DNA from: Streptomyces scabiei 87.22
GTDB lineage: Bacteria; Actinomycetota; Actinomycetes; Streptomycetales; Streptomycetaceae
NCBI RefSeq assembly: GCF_000091305.1
Contig: NC_013929.1
Span: 868,001-932,000 of the forward strand
Direction: 5' to 3'
DNA: 64,000 nt
Shown here: piece by piece, positions 34,161 to 42,507 of the stretch
How positions within the stretch are numbered: the first letter of the stretch is position 1
Layout of the letters: the number at the start of each line of letters is the position of its first letter
Program-made: the position numbers and the translations under genes
The notes under the pieces: generated by a model
Database searches by the model: none
What the model was told of the DNA's origin: nothing
Seen by the model: only the letters and a program-made list of their open reading frames with translations

Positions 34161-34249
34161 CGCAGTTCCCCGCGCCCCCGAAAACAGGCCCTGCGGGCCT
34201 GAAAAGCGCGGGGCGCAGCCCCCGCTTTTCAGGGGCGCGGGGAACTGCG
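34161..34249. repeat. Composite inverted repeat (cloverleaf-like) of the CGCAGTTCCCCGCGCCCC family
   Basis: Outer arms CGCAGTTCCCCGCGCCCC (34161-34178) and its exact complement (34232-34249) enclose two inner hairpins. These are CAGGCCC-tgc-GGGCCTG (34185-34201) and GAAAAGCG / CGCTTTTC (34201-34230). The 18-mer also occurs at 12615. It sits in the 267-base gap between genes at 34082 and 34350 and may end transcription of the zinc-finger operon. Beyond the repeat the gap shows only C/A-rich sequence (34258-34340). Confidence 0.85.
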
Positions 34250-34349
34250 CGGCCAGCCCCCACCGAACCCGCAGACGCCCCAGCAACCAAACCCCCACCA
34301 CACCCCCACCGCGAACCACAGACACCGCCCCACCGAACGGAGTGCCACC

Positions 34350-35330
34350 GTGTTGATCGGGACAGACGAGATCCGCCAAGCCGCCACCACCATCGCCGGC
34401 CATATCGTGCGGACGCCGACCGTCCCGAGCCCGGGCCTGTCCGACCTGCTCGGTGTCCCCGTGACCACGAAGCTGGAGCTGCTGCAGCGCACCGGCTCGT
34501 TCAAGGCCCGGGGCGCCACGGCGAAGCTGCTGGCGCTCACCCCCGCCGAGCGGGCGGCCGGCGTCGTCGCGGTCAGCGGCGGCAACCACGGGATCGCGCT
34601 GGCGCACATGGCCGCGGCACTGCACGTCAAGGCGACCGTGGTGATGGCGAGGACCGCCCCGCGCCGTGCCATCGACCTCGTCGAGGCGGCCGGGGCCTCG
34701 CTGCGGCTCACGGACGGCATGGCGGAGGCGTTCGCACTGACCGAGCGGCTGCGGGAGGAGGGCCTCACCCTCGTCCACCCCTTCGACGACCCGCTGGTGA
34801 TCGCCGGCCAGGGCACCGTCGGCCTGGAGTTCGTCGAGGACACCGGCGCGGCCGACGGCCCCGGCGCGCTCACCGACGTCCTCGTGAGCATCGGCGGTGG
34901 CGGGCTGATCGCCGGTGTCGCGGCGGTCTTCGAGGCGCTGCGTCCCGGCGTCCGCGTCTGGGGGGTGGAGACCGTGGGCGCGACGGCCATGACCGAGGCG
35001 CTCGCGGCCGGCGGCCCCGTCACGGTCCCCCTGTCCTCCGTCGTCACCACGCTCAGCGCGCCGTCCGCCTCCCGCCTCACCTACGACCATGTGACCGCCT
35101 TCGTCGAGGACGTCCTCGTGGTCCCCGACGCCGAGGCCGTCCAGGGCGTCCTCGACTTCGCCGAGCACGCCAAGGTGTGGACGGAACCCGCCGCCGGTTG
35201 CCTGCTGCCCGCGGCCCGGCAGGTGCGGGAGCGGGTCGGCGACGGCGCCCGGCTGGGTCTGGTGGTCTGCGGCGGCAACGCCACCACGGCCGACATCACG
35301 GCCTGGGCACGGCAGTTCGGGCTGCGGTGA
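34350..35330 (+). CDS. PLP-dependent threonine/serine dehydratase-like enzyme
   Basis: 326 residues from GTG 34350. Fold-type II PLP motifs are seen: LELLQRTGSFKARGATAKL (PLP Lys near 52), VAVSGGNHGIALAHMAA (Asn near 77), the phosphate-binding GGGG in LVSIGGGGLIAGVAAVF (about 181-197) and VVCGGNATTADI at the end. There is no C-terminal ACT regulatory domain, so it is like the short catabolic threonine dehydratase/serine racemase group (about 320 residues). It forms alpha-ketoacids from hydroxy amino acids, with ammonia release. In some actinobacteria similar proteins act in ectoine catabolism, but no such genes are nearby. Convergent with the amidohydrolase gene. Confidence 0.9.
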   Translation: MLIGTDEIRQAATTIAGHIVRTPTVPSPGLSDLLGVPVTTKLELLQRTGSFKARGATAKLLALTPAERAAGVVAVSGGNHGIALAHMAAALHVKATVVMARTAPRRAIDLVEAAGASLRLTDGMAEAFALTERLREEGLTLVHPFDDPLVIAGQGTVGLEFVEDTGAADGPGALTDVLVSIGGGGLIAGVAAVFEALRPGVRVWGVETVGATAMTEALAAGGPVTVPLSSVVTTLSAPSASRLTYDHVTAFVEDVLVVPDAEAVQGVLDFAEHAKVWTEPAAGCLLPAARQVRERVGDGARLGLVVCGGNATTADITAWARQFGLR

Positions 35331-35355
35331 CGCGGCGGCCGGACCGTGCCCTCGC

Positions 35356-38300
35356 TCAGGGGCCGTCGTGGCAGCAGCTGTCCCGGCGCATCAGACGGCC
35401 GACCTCCAGCCACTCCTCCTCGGTCCCGACGGCCTTCGCGCGCCGGGCCGCGGGCCGGTAGGCGGCTACCAACTCCTCGGTGGCGTACGGCGTTCCACCG
35501 CGCAGGACCGACACCGTGCGCAGGAGGTCGGTGAAGTCCGTGAAGGGGTCGCCGTCGACGACGGTCAGGTCCGCCAGCTTGCCGGCGCCGACCGTGCCCA
35601 GGTGGTCGTCGAGGCCGAAGAGCCGGGCCGGGAGGACGGTCGCGGTGCGCAGGGTCTCGGCCGGGGTGAGACCGCCGGCGTGCAGTGCGCGCAGGGCGAG
35701 ATGCAGGGAGAGGCCGACGGGTACGAGCGGTTGGTCGGTGCCGAGGGCGACGATGCCGCCGGCCGTGAGGATCCGCCGGTAGACATCGGTCTCGGTGCGC
35801 AGCGCGGCGAGTTGGGCGGGCGTGGGCGGAGTTCCCGCTCCCTGCCGGACGAAGGCGGCGTCCCACGGTGGCATCACGGCCGTGACCCGGGGGTCGTCGG
35901 CCAGGGAGGGGTCCGCGCCGAGGAGAGGCAGGGCCGTGAAGGGGGTGGCGATCAACGAGAAGCCCACGCCCTGCCCGGTGTAGATCTCCACGACGTCCTC
36001 GTACGCCCGCCCGCCCGCGGTGACGGCGTGGCCGAACTCGGCGCGCTGGGTGGCCTGCAGATGGGTCGTCAGGTCCTGTCCGAGCTGCACGCCCGGGGAG
36101 AGCAGATGGCCTCCGGTGCGTACGCCGAGACGTTCGTGGGCGAAGCGGGCGGCCTCGGTCATCACCCAACCGGGCGCCCGCACATAGGTCTTGACGAAGT
36201 CCCAGTCGAGCGCGGCGGCCCGCTCCAGCGAGCGGCGCAGTCCCGCCCGCGTCCGGTGGGCGCGTCCCATGCTGTACGCGACCCGCGCGCCGTCCAGGAG
36301 TTCGCCGGTGGTGAGCAGGCGGGGTCCGGCGAGCCGTCCGGCGTGCACCTCCTCGCGGATGCGGGCCTGTTCGTGGGCGAAGCCGCCGAGGGAGACGGCG
36401 GTGGTCACACCGTAGGTGAGCTGGCCGACGGCCTGACGGCTGCCGTAGGTGCTCTGCCAGGGGTGGGTGTGGGTGTCCCACAGGCCGGGGAGCACGGTGT
36501 GCGCGGAGGCGTCGATGCGGCGCAGGGCGGCCCGCCGGCCGCCGCGGTGGGGTTCGACGACGGTGATCCGGCCGCCGCGGACGACGATGTCGACGTCCTC
36601 GCGGACCGTCTCGCCGGTGCCGTCCCACAGGCGGCCGGCGTGGACGACGGTGTCGGCGGGTGTGGGCCGGGTGCGGTCGAGCGGTACGCGGACCGTGCGC
36701 GGGCGGCCGCCGGAGACGTCGACGAGCCGGAGGCGGGTGCCCGACTGGTGGAGCAGGGTCCTGGAGTCGCCGGACCAGGTGGGGTGGTCGGCGGGGTCGG
36801 TGGTGAGGGTGCGGAGCCTTCCGCGCGGGGTGCCGTCGGGGGTCACGGGCAGCAGGCGGAGCGCGGACTCGACGATCACGGCCATCCAGCGGCCGTCGGG
36901 CGACCAGACGGGCCCGGAGTCGTACCGGTCGGCGATCGAGGCGTGGGGCGCGACCGCGTGCAGCCGGTCGGCGCCCGTGGTGGCGTCGACCACCCGGATC
37001 AGGTTGTAGCCCTCGCGGAAGCGGGCGCCGAGCCGGTTGCGGTCGCACAGCGCGAGATACCGGCCGTCCGGCGACCAGCTCGGCCTGCCGGGGAGGCCGC
37101 CTCCGCCGAGCGGTTCCACGAGGACGCGTTCCTCGCCGCTCGCGAGGTCCCGTACGACGAGGCGGCCGGCCATGTCGAGGCAGGCGAGCCGCCGACCGTC
37201 GGGCGAGAGGGCGGGCATGACCCGGCCGCCCGTGGCGAGGGCGGTCTCCTCGCCGGTGGCCAGATCGTGCCGGTACACGCCGAGGAGGCCGTCGCGGTCG
37301 TCGGCGTAGACGAGGGACCGTCCGTCGGGCGCCCAGGCGGGTGCGAGGAGCCAGCGGGTGGGCGGCGACTGCCGCAGCCGCCTCGGCGGGCGGCCGCCGG
37401 CCGTCCGCGCCAGCCAGAGCGCGTTGAGGGCGGCGAACGCGACACTCCGCCCGTCCGGGGAGAGCGCGGGCAGATGGATGCCCCGCGCGGGCCGCACCCG
37501 TGCCTCTCCGAGGTCGTACTCCTTGGTCCGGCGGCGCGGCCGGTCCACGGGGAGGACGGCCCGGAAGGGGATCGTCTCGGTCCGTGCGGGTGCTTCGGGC
37601 CGTACGAGGGTGAACCGGCCGTCCAGGGTGAGCAGCAGCTCTCCGCGGGCCGTCCAGCGGGGCGGTACGGGCGCGAGATCGCCGTCGACCGGGACGGGCT
37701 CTCCGGCGACGACGAGGGTGCACGTGCCGTGCGGGGCCGGTGTGGTGCGCAGGTACGCGAGGCGGCCGTCCGGGGCGAGGGCGGGGGTCATGACCTGGGC
37801 GGCCTCGGTCTCCGTGTGCGCGACGGTCACCGGGCCGGTGCCGTCGGCGGCCACGGCGGCGACGGTGCGGGCCTCGACGGACGGGGTCGAGCCGGTGGTG
37901 ACGACCTTGCCGCGCACGAACAGCAGCCGGGAGCCGTCCGGTGACCAGGTGGGGTCGAAGTCCTCCCAGCCGCCGTCTTGAAGGGGGCCGTCCTGGCCGG
38001 GGAGGCCGGTGACGCGGGTGATCTCGCCGGTCGCGAGGTCGAGGACGTGGACGCGGTAGGGGCATCCGCCGCCGGGGCGGTCCGGGTCGCCGCCGCGTTC
38101 GGAGCAGAAGGCGAGCCGGGTGCCGTCGGGCGACCAGGCCGGGGCCCGGTCGTCCCAGGGTCCGTCGGTGCGCCGCTTCAGCTCGGAGCCGTCGGGGCGC
38201 ATGGTCCACAGGTGGAAACCGCCGCCCTGGTAGGCGCAGAACGCCACCAGGTCGCCGTCCGGGGAGTGGGTGGGCCGGTTGGGTTCGAGTCCGGCCGGGG

Positions 38301-38568
38301 TGAGGGGGACCGCTCTGCCGCCGCCGCGGGGCAGGGACCACAGGCCGCTCTGCACCTCGGCGATCAGGGTGTCGCCGCCGGTGGCGAGGGTCGCCGCGCC
38401 GTTGGTCGCCCGGGTGAAGGTGAGGGAGGGGCCGGTACCGGGGGAGCCCGGCCCGGCGGCGACCGGACCGGCGCTGCCGAGCACCGCGGCGGCTCCGGTG
38501 GCCCCGGTGGCGGCGAGGAGTTGACGGCGGGTCAGGGGCGGGGTGCGGTGACTCTGGTCACGGTCCAT
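35356..38568 (-). CDS. Tat-exported beta-propeller/amidohydrolase fusion
   Basis: 1070 residues from ATG 38568. The N terminus carries a Tat signal, LTRRQLLAATGATGAAAVLG (Arg14-Arg15). Residues about 60-650 hold many TolB/PD40 propeller blades: THSPDGDLVAFCAYQGG, APAWSPDGTRLAFCSERGG, DPTWSPDGSRLLFVRGK, PALSPDGRRLACLDMAG, PVWSPDGRWMAVI. The C-terminal 400 residues are an amidohydrolase with a composite N-terminal domain: DASAHTVLPGLWDTHTHPWQ (metal HxH), further His in RTGGHLLSPGVQ and EFGHAV, ALGTDQPLVPVG (metal Asp) and ADLTVVDGDPFTD. It probably hydrolyses imidates, peptides or lactones outside the membrane. Monocistronic. Confidence 0.9.
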   Translation of the reverse strand: MDRDQSHRTPPLTRRQLLAATGATGAAAVLGSAGPVAAGPGSPGTGPSLTFTRATNGAATLATGGDTLIAEVQSGLWSLPRGGGRAVPLTPAGLEPNRPTHSPDGDLVAFCAYQGGGFHLWTMRPDGSELKRRTDGPWDDRAPAWSPDGTRLAFCSERGGDPDRPGGGCPYRVHVLDLATGEITRVTGLPGQDGPLQDGGWEDFDPTWSPDGSRLLFVRGKVVTTGSTPSVEARTVAAVAADGTGPVTVAHTETEAAQVMTPALAPDGRLAYLRTTPAPHGTCTLVVAGEPVPVDGDLAPVPPRWTARGELLLTLDGRFTLVRPEAPARTETIPFRAVLPVDRPRRRTKEYDLGEARVRPARGIHLPALSPDGRSVAFAALNALWLARTAGGRPPRRLRQSPPTRWLLAPAWAPDGRSLVYADDRDGLLGVYRHDLATGEETALATGGRVMPALSPDGRRLACLDMAGRLVVRDLASGEERVLVEPLGGGGLPGRPSWSPDGRYLALCDRNRLGARFREGYNLIRVVDATTGADRLHAVAPHASIADRYDSGPVWSPDGRWMAVIVESALRLLPVTPDGTPRGRLRTLTTDPADHPTWSGDSRTLLHQSGTRLRLVDVSGGRPRTVRVPLDRTRPTPADTVVHAGRLWDGTGETVREDVDIVVRGGRITVVEPHRGGRRAALRRIDASAHTVLPGLWDTHTHPWQSTYGSRQAVGQLTYGVTTAVSLGGFAHEQARIREEVHAGRLAGPRLLTTGELLDGARVAYSMGRAHRTRAGLRRSLERAAALDWDFVKTYVRAPGWVMTEAARFAHERLGVRTGGHLLSPGVQLGQDLTTHLQATQRAEFGHAVTAGGRAYEDVVEIYTGQGVGFSLIATPFTALPLLGADPSLADDPRVTAVMPPWDAAFVRQGAGTPPTPAQLAALRTETDVYRRILTAGGIVALGTDQPLVPVGLSLHLALRALHAGGLTPAETLRTATVLPARLFGLDDHLGTVGAGKLADLTVVDGDPFTDFTDLLRTVSVLRGGTPYATEELVAAYRPAARRAKAVGTEEEWLEVGRLMRRDSCCHDGP

Positions 38569-38799
38569 GACACGGCACGCTCGCGCACCGCCCGGCACAC
38601 GGGCAACACCGCCATTCACGCCACCGGGGATGTCACCCACGGGGGTGACGGCGGGCGGTGGCGGGCGTCGACGGGGCGGCGGCCGGCCACGCCCTTGATC
38701 ACCGGCCGGCAGGTCGTCGCGACGGTGAAGGGCCGGGCTTGACGAGATCAAGCAGGTGGACGACATGCGGCGCCTGCTCCCGGCGCGCCGTACCCGGTG

Positions 38800-39291
38800 T
38801 CAGTCGTCCGCGTGCCGACGCCGGATCCACGCGGGCAGGACGAACCAGCACAGCAGGTACCAGAGCAGGACGCAGCCCACCAGCCAGGGTACGTACTCGT
38901 CGTGCGTGGCCACGCGGAGGATCAGCAGCAGCGCCGCCGTCATCGTGGCGAGGAGCAGGACCAGGCCGACGACGGTCAGGCGGGCGGCCCAGCGTACGGC
39001 GGCGGGTTTGATCCGGCGGCCGGCGACGACCCGGTGGAAGGAGACGGGGCCGATGAGCGCGCCGGTGGCGGCGGCGCCGAGGACGACGGTCACGATGTAG
39101 ATCGTCCGCTCGGTCTGCGGCAGATTCTCGTACCGCGGGGTGAACACCACGGTGAGCAGGAAGCCGAACAGGATCTGGACGCCGGTCTGGGCGACCCTCA
39201 CCTCCTGGATGAGTTCGCCCCAGCGGCGGTCGGCCCGCTCGTCCTCGGTCTCGTCGCGCCCCCTGCCCCGGTCGCCCCGCGCCTCGCTCAC
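38800..39291 (-). CDS. DUF6328-like membrane protein
   Basis: 163 residues from GTG 39291 behind GGGAGGG. After a charged N terminus (DETEDERADRRWGELIQEVRVAQTGVQ) come four hydrophobic segments: GVQILFGFLLTVVF, IYIVTVVLGAAATGALIG, LTVVGLVLLLATMTAALLLI and WLVGCVLLWYLLCWFVLP. The motif ELIQEVRVAQTGVQILFGFLL is typical of proteins called DUF6328. Function unknown. It lies 145 bases downstream of the DUF1206 gene on the same strand; a palindrome in between suggests its own promoter. Confidence 0.8.
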   Translation of the reverse strand: MSEARGDRGRGRDETEDERADRRWGELIQEVRVAQTGVQILFGFLLTVVFTPRYENLPQTERTIYIVTVVLGAAATGALIGPVSFHRVVAGRRIKPAAVRWAARLTVVGLVLLLATMTAALLLILRVATHDEYVPWLVGCVLLWYLLCWFVLPAWIRRRHADD

Positions 39292-39375
39292 GTGCCCTCC
39301 CGGCCGCTGCAGTCGATGTTCCCCTCCCTCCATGACGCCGTACGCCCGGACCTCAAGCACATCTCTCGCCAGTTC

Positions 39376-39391
39376 ATTCGCATGAGCGAAT
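39376..39391. promoter_or_regulatory. Palindrome ATTCGC-atga-GCGAAT upstream of the DUF6328-like gene
   Basis: Perfect 6-bp arms with a 4-base spacer lie 85 bases before the GTG at 39291, in AT-richer DNA. This fits an operator or promoter element for that gene; no regulator is assigned. Confidence 0.35.
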
Positions 39392-39436
39392 CCATCCGGC
39401 GGAACCCTCCCGGCCGGGAGGGCCTCGCCGACTCCC

Positions 39437-40255
39437 TCACACCTTGCGCCAGCGCGCCATCGCGAAGGAGAACACCCCGAACAGCACCAGCCCGGCCGCG
39501 ACGCACGCGAGCAGCGCCGGACCGGCGGGAGCGTCCGCGAAGGAACGGATCGTGTCGTCGAGGCCCTTGGCCTCGTCGGGTTCGTACTGGATCGCGGCGC
39601 GGACCGCGAAGACACCCGCCGCGGCGAACACCAGGCCGCGCGCCGCCCCGCCGCCCACGCCGCTCACGTCGACGAGCCGCCGCGTGCGCCGGGACATCTC
39701 GCCGAGCCGCAGATGCTTGTGGTACGAGCGCATCACGGCCCGTACGCCGATCCATCCGCCCGCGACGACGACCCCGACACCCGCCGCGCCCACGATCCAC
39801 TGGCCGCCGGGCAGTTCGAGGGCACGTGCCGTCACGTCCCGGGACTGTTCGTCGCTGGAGCCGCCCCCGCCGCCCTCACCGGCCGCGAAGGCCAGCATCG
39901 AGTAGGCGACGAAGGAGTAGAAGGCGAAGCGGGCGGCGGACGCCAGCCGCTTGGTCCACTTCTGGCCGTCCGCGCCCGCCGCGCCGAACACCGCCTCCGA
40001 CAGCCGCCACAGCGCCATGCCCACCAGGCCGATGCCCAGCGCCCACAGCAGCACGGAGCCCAGCGGCTTCTCGGCGATCTCCTCCAACGCTCCCTGTCTG
40101 TCGGCCTGTTCCGAGCTTCCGCCGAAGGCGATCTGCAGGGCCAGGGCCCCGACCAGCAGATAGATGACGCCGCGCGCCGTCAGCCCGGCGCGCGCCGCGC
40201 CCTCCGTCACCGAACTCCGCGCGGCACGTCCGCGCCCCACCCCCAGAGTGGTCAT
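39437..40255 (-). CDS. DUF1206 membrane protein
   Basis: 272 residues from ATG 40255. Three similar two-helix units are visible: AGLTARGVIYLLVGALALQIAFG, RLASAARFAFYSFVAYSMLAF and GGAARGLVFAAAGVFAVRAA, each starting with an R-G/F pattern, which is the DUF1206 repeat. Between them lie helices such as GIGLVGMALWRLSEAVFG and GAAGVGVVVAGGWIGVRAVM. Six helices in total are expected. Function is unknown, although the family is common in actinobacteria. It starts where the upstream gene stops (TGATG), so both are coupled. Confidence 0.88.
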   Translation of the reverse strand: MTTLGVGRGRAARSSVTEGAARAGLTARGVIYLLVGALALQIAFGGSSEQADRQGALEEIAEKPLGSVLLWALGIGLVGMALWRLSEAVFGAAGADGQKWTKRLASAARFAFYSFVAYSMLAFAAGEGGGGGSSDEQSRDVTARALELPGGQWIVGAAGVGVVVAGGWIGVRAVMRSYHKHLRLGEMSRRTRRLVDVSGVGGGAARGLVFAAAGVFAVRAAIQYEPDEAKGLDDTIRSFADAPAGPALLACVAAGLVLFGVFSFAMARWRKV

Positions 40256-40644
40256 CAGCTACGCCCCTCCCGCCCCTCTACACGCAGTTGCAGTTGCACT
40301 TCCTGATCACCGGCGTCCACGCCCACCTGGCGGACGCTGTACTCCTCCTCCAGCGCCTCGCGCAGCATCCGTACGGCGGGCGGACTGCCCTGCACCTCGA
40401 CCGTGACGGGTGCGGACGGCGGCCGGGGGTGCTCCCCCGTGCCGGAGGGGACGGCGGCGGCCGTGTCGTACATGCCGGTCCACATGGTCGGCCGGCCGGT
40501 GCCGGTCTCGTGCGGCGGGTCGTCGGGGCGCCGGTCCGTCTCGAAGTGGGCGCGCAGACACGCGAAGACGCGTTCGGCGTCGTCGGCCGAGCAGTCGCAG
40601 AGCACGACCTCGACCTGGGACACCGGCAGACTGGGCAGGGTCAC
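40255..40644 (-). CDS. Small conserved protein with two ferredoxin-like halves
   Basis: 129 residues from GTG 40644 behind GGGAGAAGG. It starts LPSLPVSQVEVVLCDCSADDAERVFACLRAHF and ends VRMLREALEEEYSVRQVGVDAGDQEVQLQLRVEG. Both ends look like beta-alpha-beta pieces; the middle is Pro/Gly-rich. Three Cys lie in the first helix-strand (LCDCSADDAERVFAC), which might be redox-active or metal-binding. I do not recognise the family. It is coupled to the DUF1206 gene and divergent from the RpiR regulator. Confidence 0.7.
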   Translation of the reverse strand: MTLPSLPVSQVEVVLCDCSADDAERVFACLRAHFETDRRPDDPPHETGTGRPTMWTGMYDTAAAVPSGTGEHPRPPSAPVTVEVQGSPPAVRMLREALEEEYSVRQVGVDAGDQEVQLQLRVEGREGRS

Positions 40645-40802
40645 GAGCCTTCTCCCTCGTGTGGGCGACAGGATGCGGGTACCCCGAGTACCCCCATGGT
40701 GTGCCCGAAACGGGGTTCTCGCAGGTCGCGCGATCGGGCGCCGGGAGGCGCGCGGGGCGTGGGCTATGTTGAGTGCTCGTGGGAGACGAAGGAGGCGCGC
40801 GC

Positions 40803-41726
40803 GTGCCATCGCCGCAGCAGGCACGGGCGCAGGCATCAGCGATCACGTCCGGGCGGACCGCCCCGGAGACCGAGCAGTCGCCCACGTCCCGGCTCAGGGA
40901 ACTGTTCGACGGCCCCCGGCTCTCCCCCGGGCAGCGGCGGATCGCCCAGTACCTGATCGAGCACATCACCGAGGCCGCGTTCCTGTCGATCACGGACCTC
41001 GCGGAGCGGGTCGGTGTCAGCCAGCCCTCGGTGACCCGGTTCGCCGCGGCCGTCGGCTTCAGCGGCTACCCGGCGCTGCGGGAGCGGCTCCAGTCCATCG
41101 CGCTCGCCACCCTCGGCAGCGCCCCGGGCGTCCCGGCGGCGGACCGCAGCAACGAACTGCAGGCCGCCGTGGACGCCGAGATCGAGAACCTGGAGAACCT
41201 GCGGCGCGACTTCGCCGACCCCGACCAGGTGATCCGGGTCGGCCGCGCCCTGTCGCGCTCGGCCCCGCTGACCGTCCTCGGGCTGCGGATCTCCGGTGCG
41301 CTCGCTGAGTACTTCGCCTACGCCGCCCGCCGTATCCACCCCGACGTCCGGCTGGTGACGAAGGGCGGCACGGTCGCCTACGACGCCCTGCTGCAGTCCC
41401 GGGAGGCAGGCGGCACCTGGGTGCTGGCGTTCTCCATGCCCCGGCACGCGCAGGAGACACTGACGGCGCTGCGCGTCGCCCACGGCGCCGGACTGCGGGT
41501 GGCCCTCGTCACCGACCTGGCGCTCGGCCCGCTGGCGGACGAGGCCGACGCCGTCTTCGCCATCGGCACCGGCTCACGCCTGGTCTTCGACTCGTACGCC
41601 GCCCCCGTGATGATGTCCTCCGCCCTGCTCCAGGCCATGACGGACGCGGACCCCGAGCGCACCCAGGCGCGGCTGGAGGCGTACGAGCAGGTGTCGGAGC
41701 AGCATCAGTTCTTCCTCAGGGACTGA
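40803..41726 (+). CDS. MurR/RpiR-family transcriptional regulator
   Basis: 307 residues from GTG 40803, behind a full AAGGAGG. The N-terminal HTH_6 domain has LSPGQRRIAQYLIEHITEAAFLSITDLAERVGVSQPSVTRFAAAVGFSGYPALRE-type elements (about 40-95). The C-terminal SIS sugar-phosphate-binding domain (about 125-290) has VLGLRISGALAEYFAYAA, VTKGGTVAYDALLQS and VLAFSMPRHAQETLTAL. Such regulators respond to phosphosugars, for example N-acetylmuramic acid or ribose phosphates. No target gene is obvious; the next genes are unrelated in appearance. It may act on distant loci. Confidence 0.92.
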   Translation: MPSPQQARAQASAITSGRTAPETEQSPTSRLRELFDGPRLSPGQRRIAQYLIEHITEAAFLSITDLAERVGVSQPSVTRFAAAVGFSGYPALRERLQSIALATLGSAPGVPAADRSNELQAAVDAEIENLENLRRDFADPDQVIRVGRALSRSAPLTVLGLRISGALAEYFAYAARRIHPDVRLVTKGGTVAYDALLQSREAGGTWVLAFSMPRHAQETLTALRVAHGAGLRVALVTDLALGPLADEADAVFAIGTGSRLVFDSYAAPVMMSSALLQAMTDADPERTQARLEAYEQVSEQHQFFLRD

Positions 41727-41794
41727 TCCCGCCGCGCCCTCCCGGATGCCGGGGCGGCGGGGGATCGCCTCGCCGCCTCTCCCACCGTCTCCCC

Positions 41795-41843
41795 GCATGA
41801 ATTTTTCCATGCCCTTGCATACTCAGGGGTATATATAAATACT
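41795..41843 (+). promoter_or_regulatory. AT-rich promoter region with ARG-box-like palindrome
   Basis: GCATGAATTTTTCCATGC (41795-41812) is an imperfect 18-base palindrome close to Streptomyces ArgR boxes of the TGCATGAATNNTTCATGCA type. Three bases later TTGCATACTCAGGGGTATAT (41815-41834) contains a second, weaker dyad (ATAC / GTAT). ATATATAAATACT (41831-41843) could supply a -10 element with TTGCAT as -35. The stretch is strikingly AT-rich in a GC-rich region and lies 174 bases before the ATG at 42017. The ArgR assignment is by eye. Confidence 0.45.
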
Positions 41844-42016
41844 GCTCGCGGATCGTGACCCGGTGGACGCCGGGTCACGTCGTCCACCCGGGTCCGTCCG
41901 CTCCTACCCGCCACGGCGCCCCGGGTGAGGCGGCCCCGGCCATCCCCTATGCCGGGGCCGCCCAGACTCCACCCCCGCTGCACCCAATGGCGTCGATGCA
42001 AGACGGAGCGTTACAC

Positions 42017-42400
42017 ATGGCCCTGACCACCTCGCCCCTCCGCACGGACTGGCCGTGTCAGGTCAAGACACCCGGCAGCTACGACTGGGAGAGGTCCGCG
42101 GCCAAGTGGCTGCGCGAGCTGGTGCCGGCCCGTTACGGCAGCTACCCGGCGATGATGCGGCACCCCGTGCTGCTCGCCCGCCACGCCCAGATCCAGGTCC
42201 AGCACGAGATCCGGGTCGCCCGCACCGCCCTGCAGACCGCCCGCTCCGAGCTGCCCAGCCTCGGCATGTCCGAGTCGGTCATCGAGCACACCATCAAGAT
42301 GTACGCCGCCGAGGTCATGCAGCTGAGCCACATGGCCCGCTCCATCCGGGCCGTCAGCCGGGCCCTGGTGGACCACAACCTCGCCCGCGCCTCGCACTGA
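42017..42400 (+). CDS. Conserved hypothetical protein of helical type
   Basis: 127 residues from ATG 42017 behind GGAG; two in-frame ATGs just upstream (41987, 41996) lack a site. It has CQVKTPGSYDWERSAAKWLRELVPARYGSYPAM followed by helices with RHPVLLARHAQIQVQHEIRVARTALQTARSEL and MYAAEVMQLSHMARSIRAVSRALVDH. It looks soluble and all-alpha. Proteins of this look are common in Streptomyces but have no assigned function. The upstream AT-rich region may place it under arginine (ArgR) or other regulation. Confidence 0.8.
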   Translation: MALTTSPLRTDWPCQVKTPGSYDWERSAAKWLRELVPARYGSYPAMMRHPVLLARHAQIQVQHEIRVARTALQTARSELPSLGMSESVIEHTIKMYAAEVMQLSHMARSIRAVSRALVDHNLARASH

Positions 42401-42507
42401 CCCCCTCACGCTCCCCGCGCGCCGCGGTACACGGCGCCGCCCGGGGGGGAAGACGATGGGCAGGCACAGGCCGGGCGCACCGCCCGGCCCGACGGAGGGG
42501 CGGACCG

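Noticed and set aside
38697..38757. Dyads CTTGATC and CTTGA-cgaga-TCAAG between the amidohydrolase and DUF6328 genes
   Set aside because: Arms are short and lie behind the amidohydrolase promoter region; no consistent operator spacing could be assigned.
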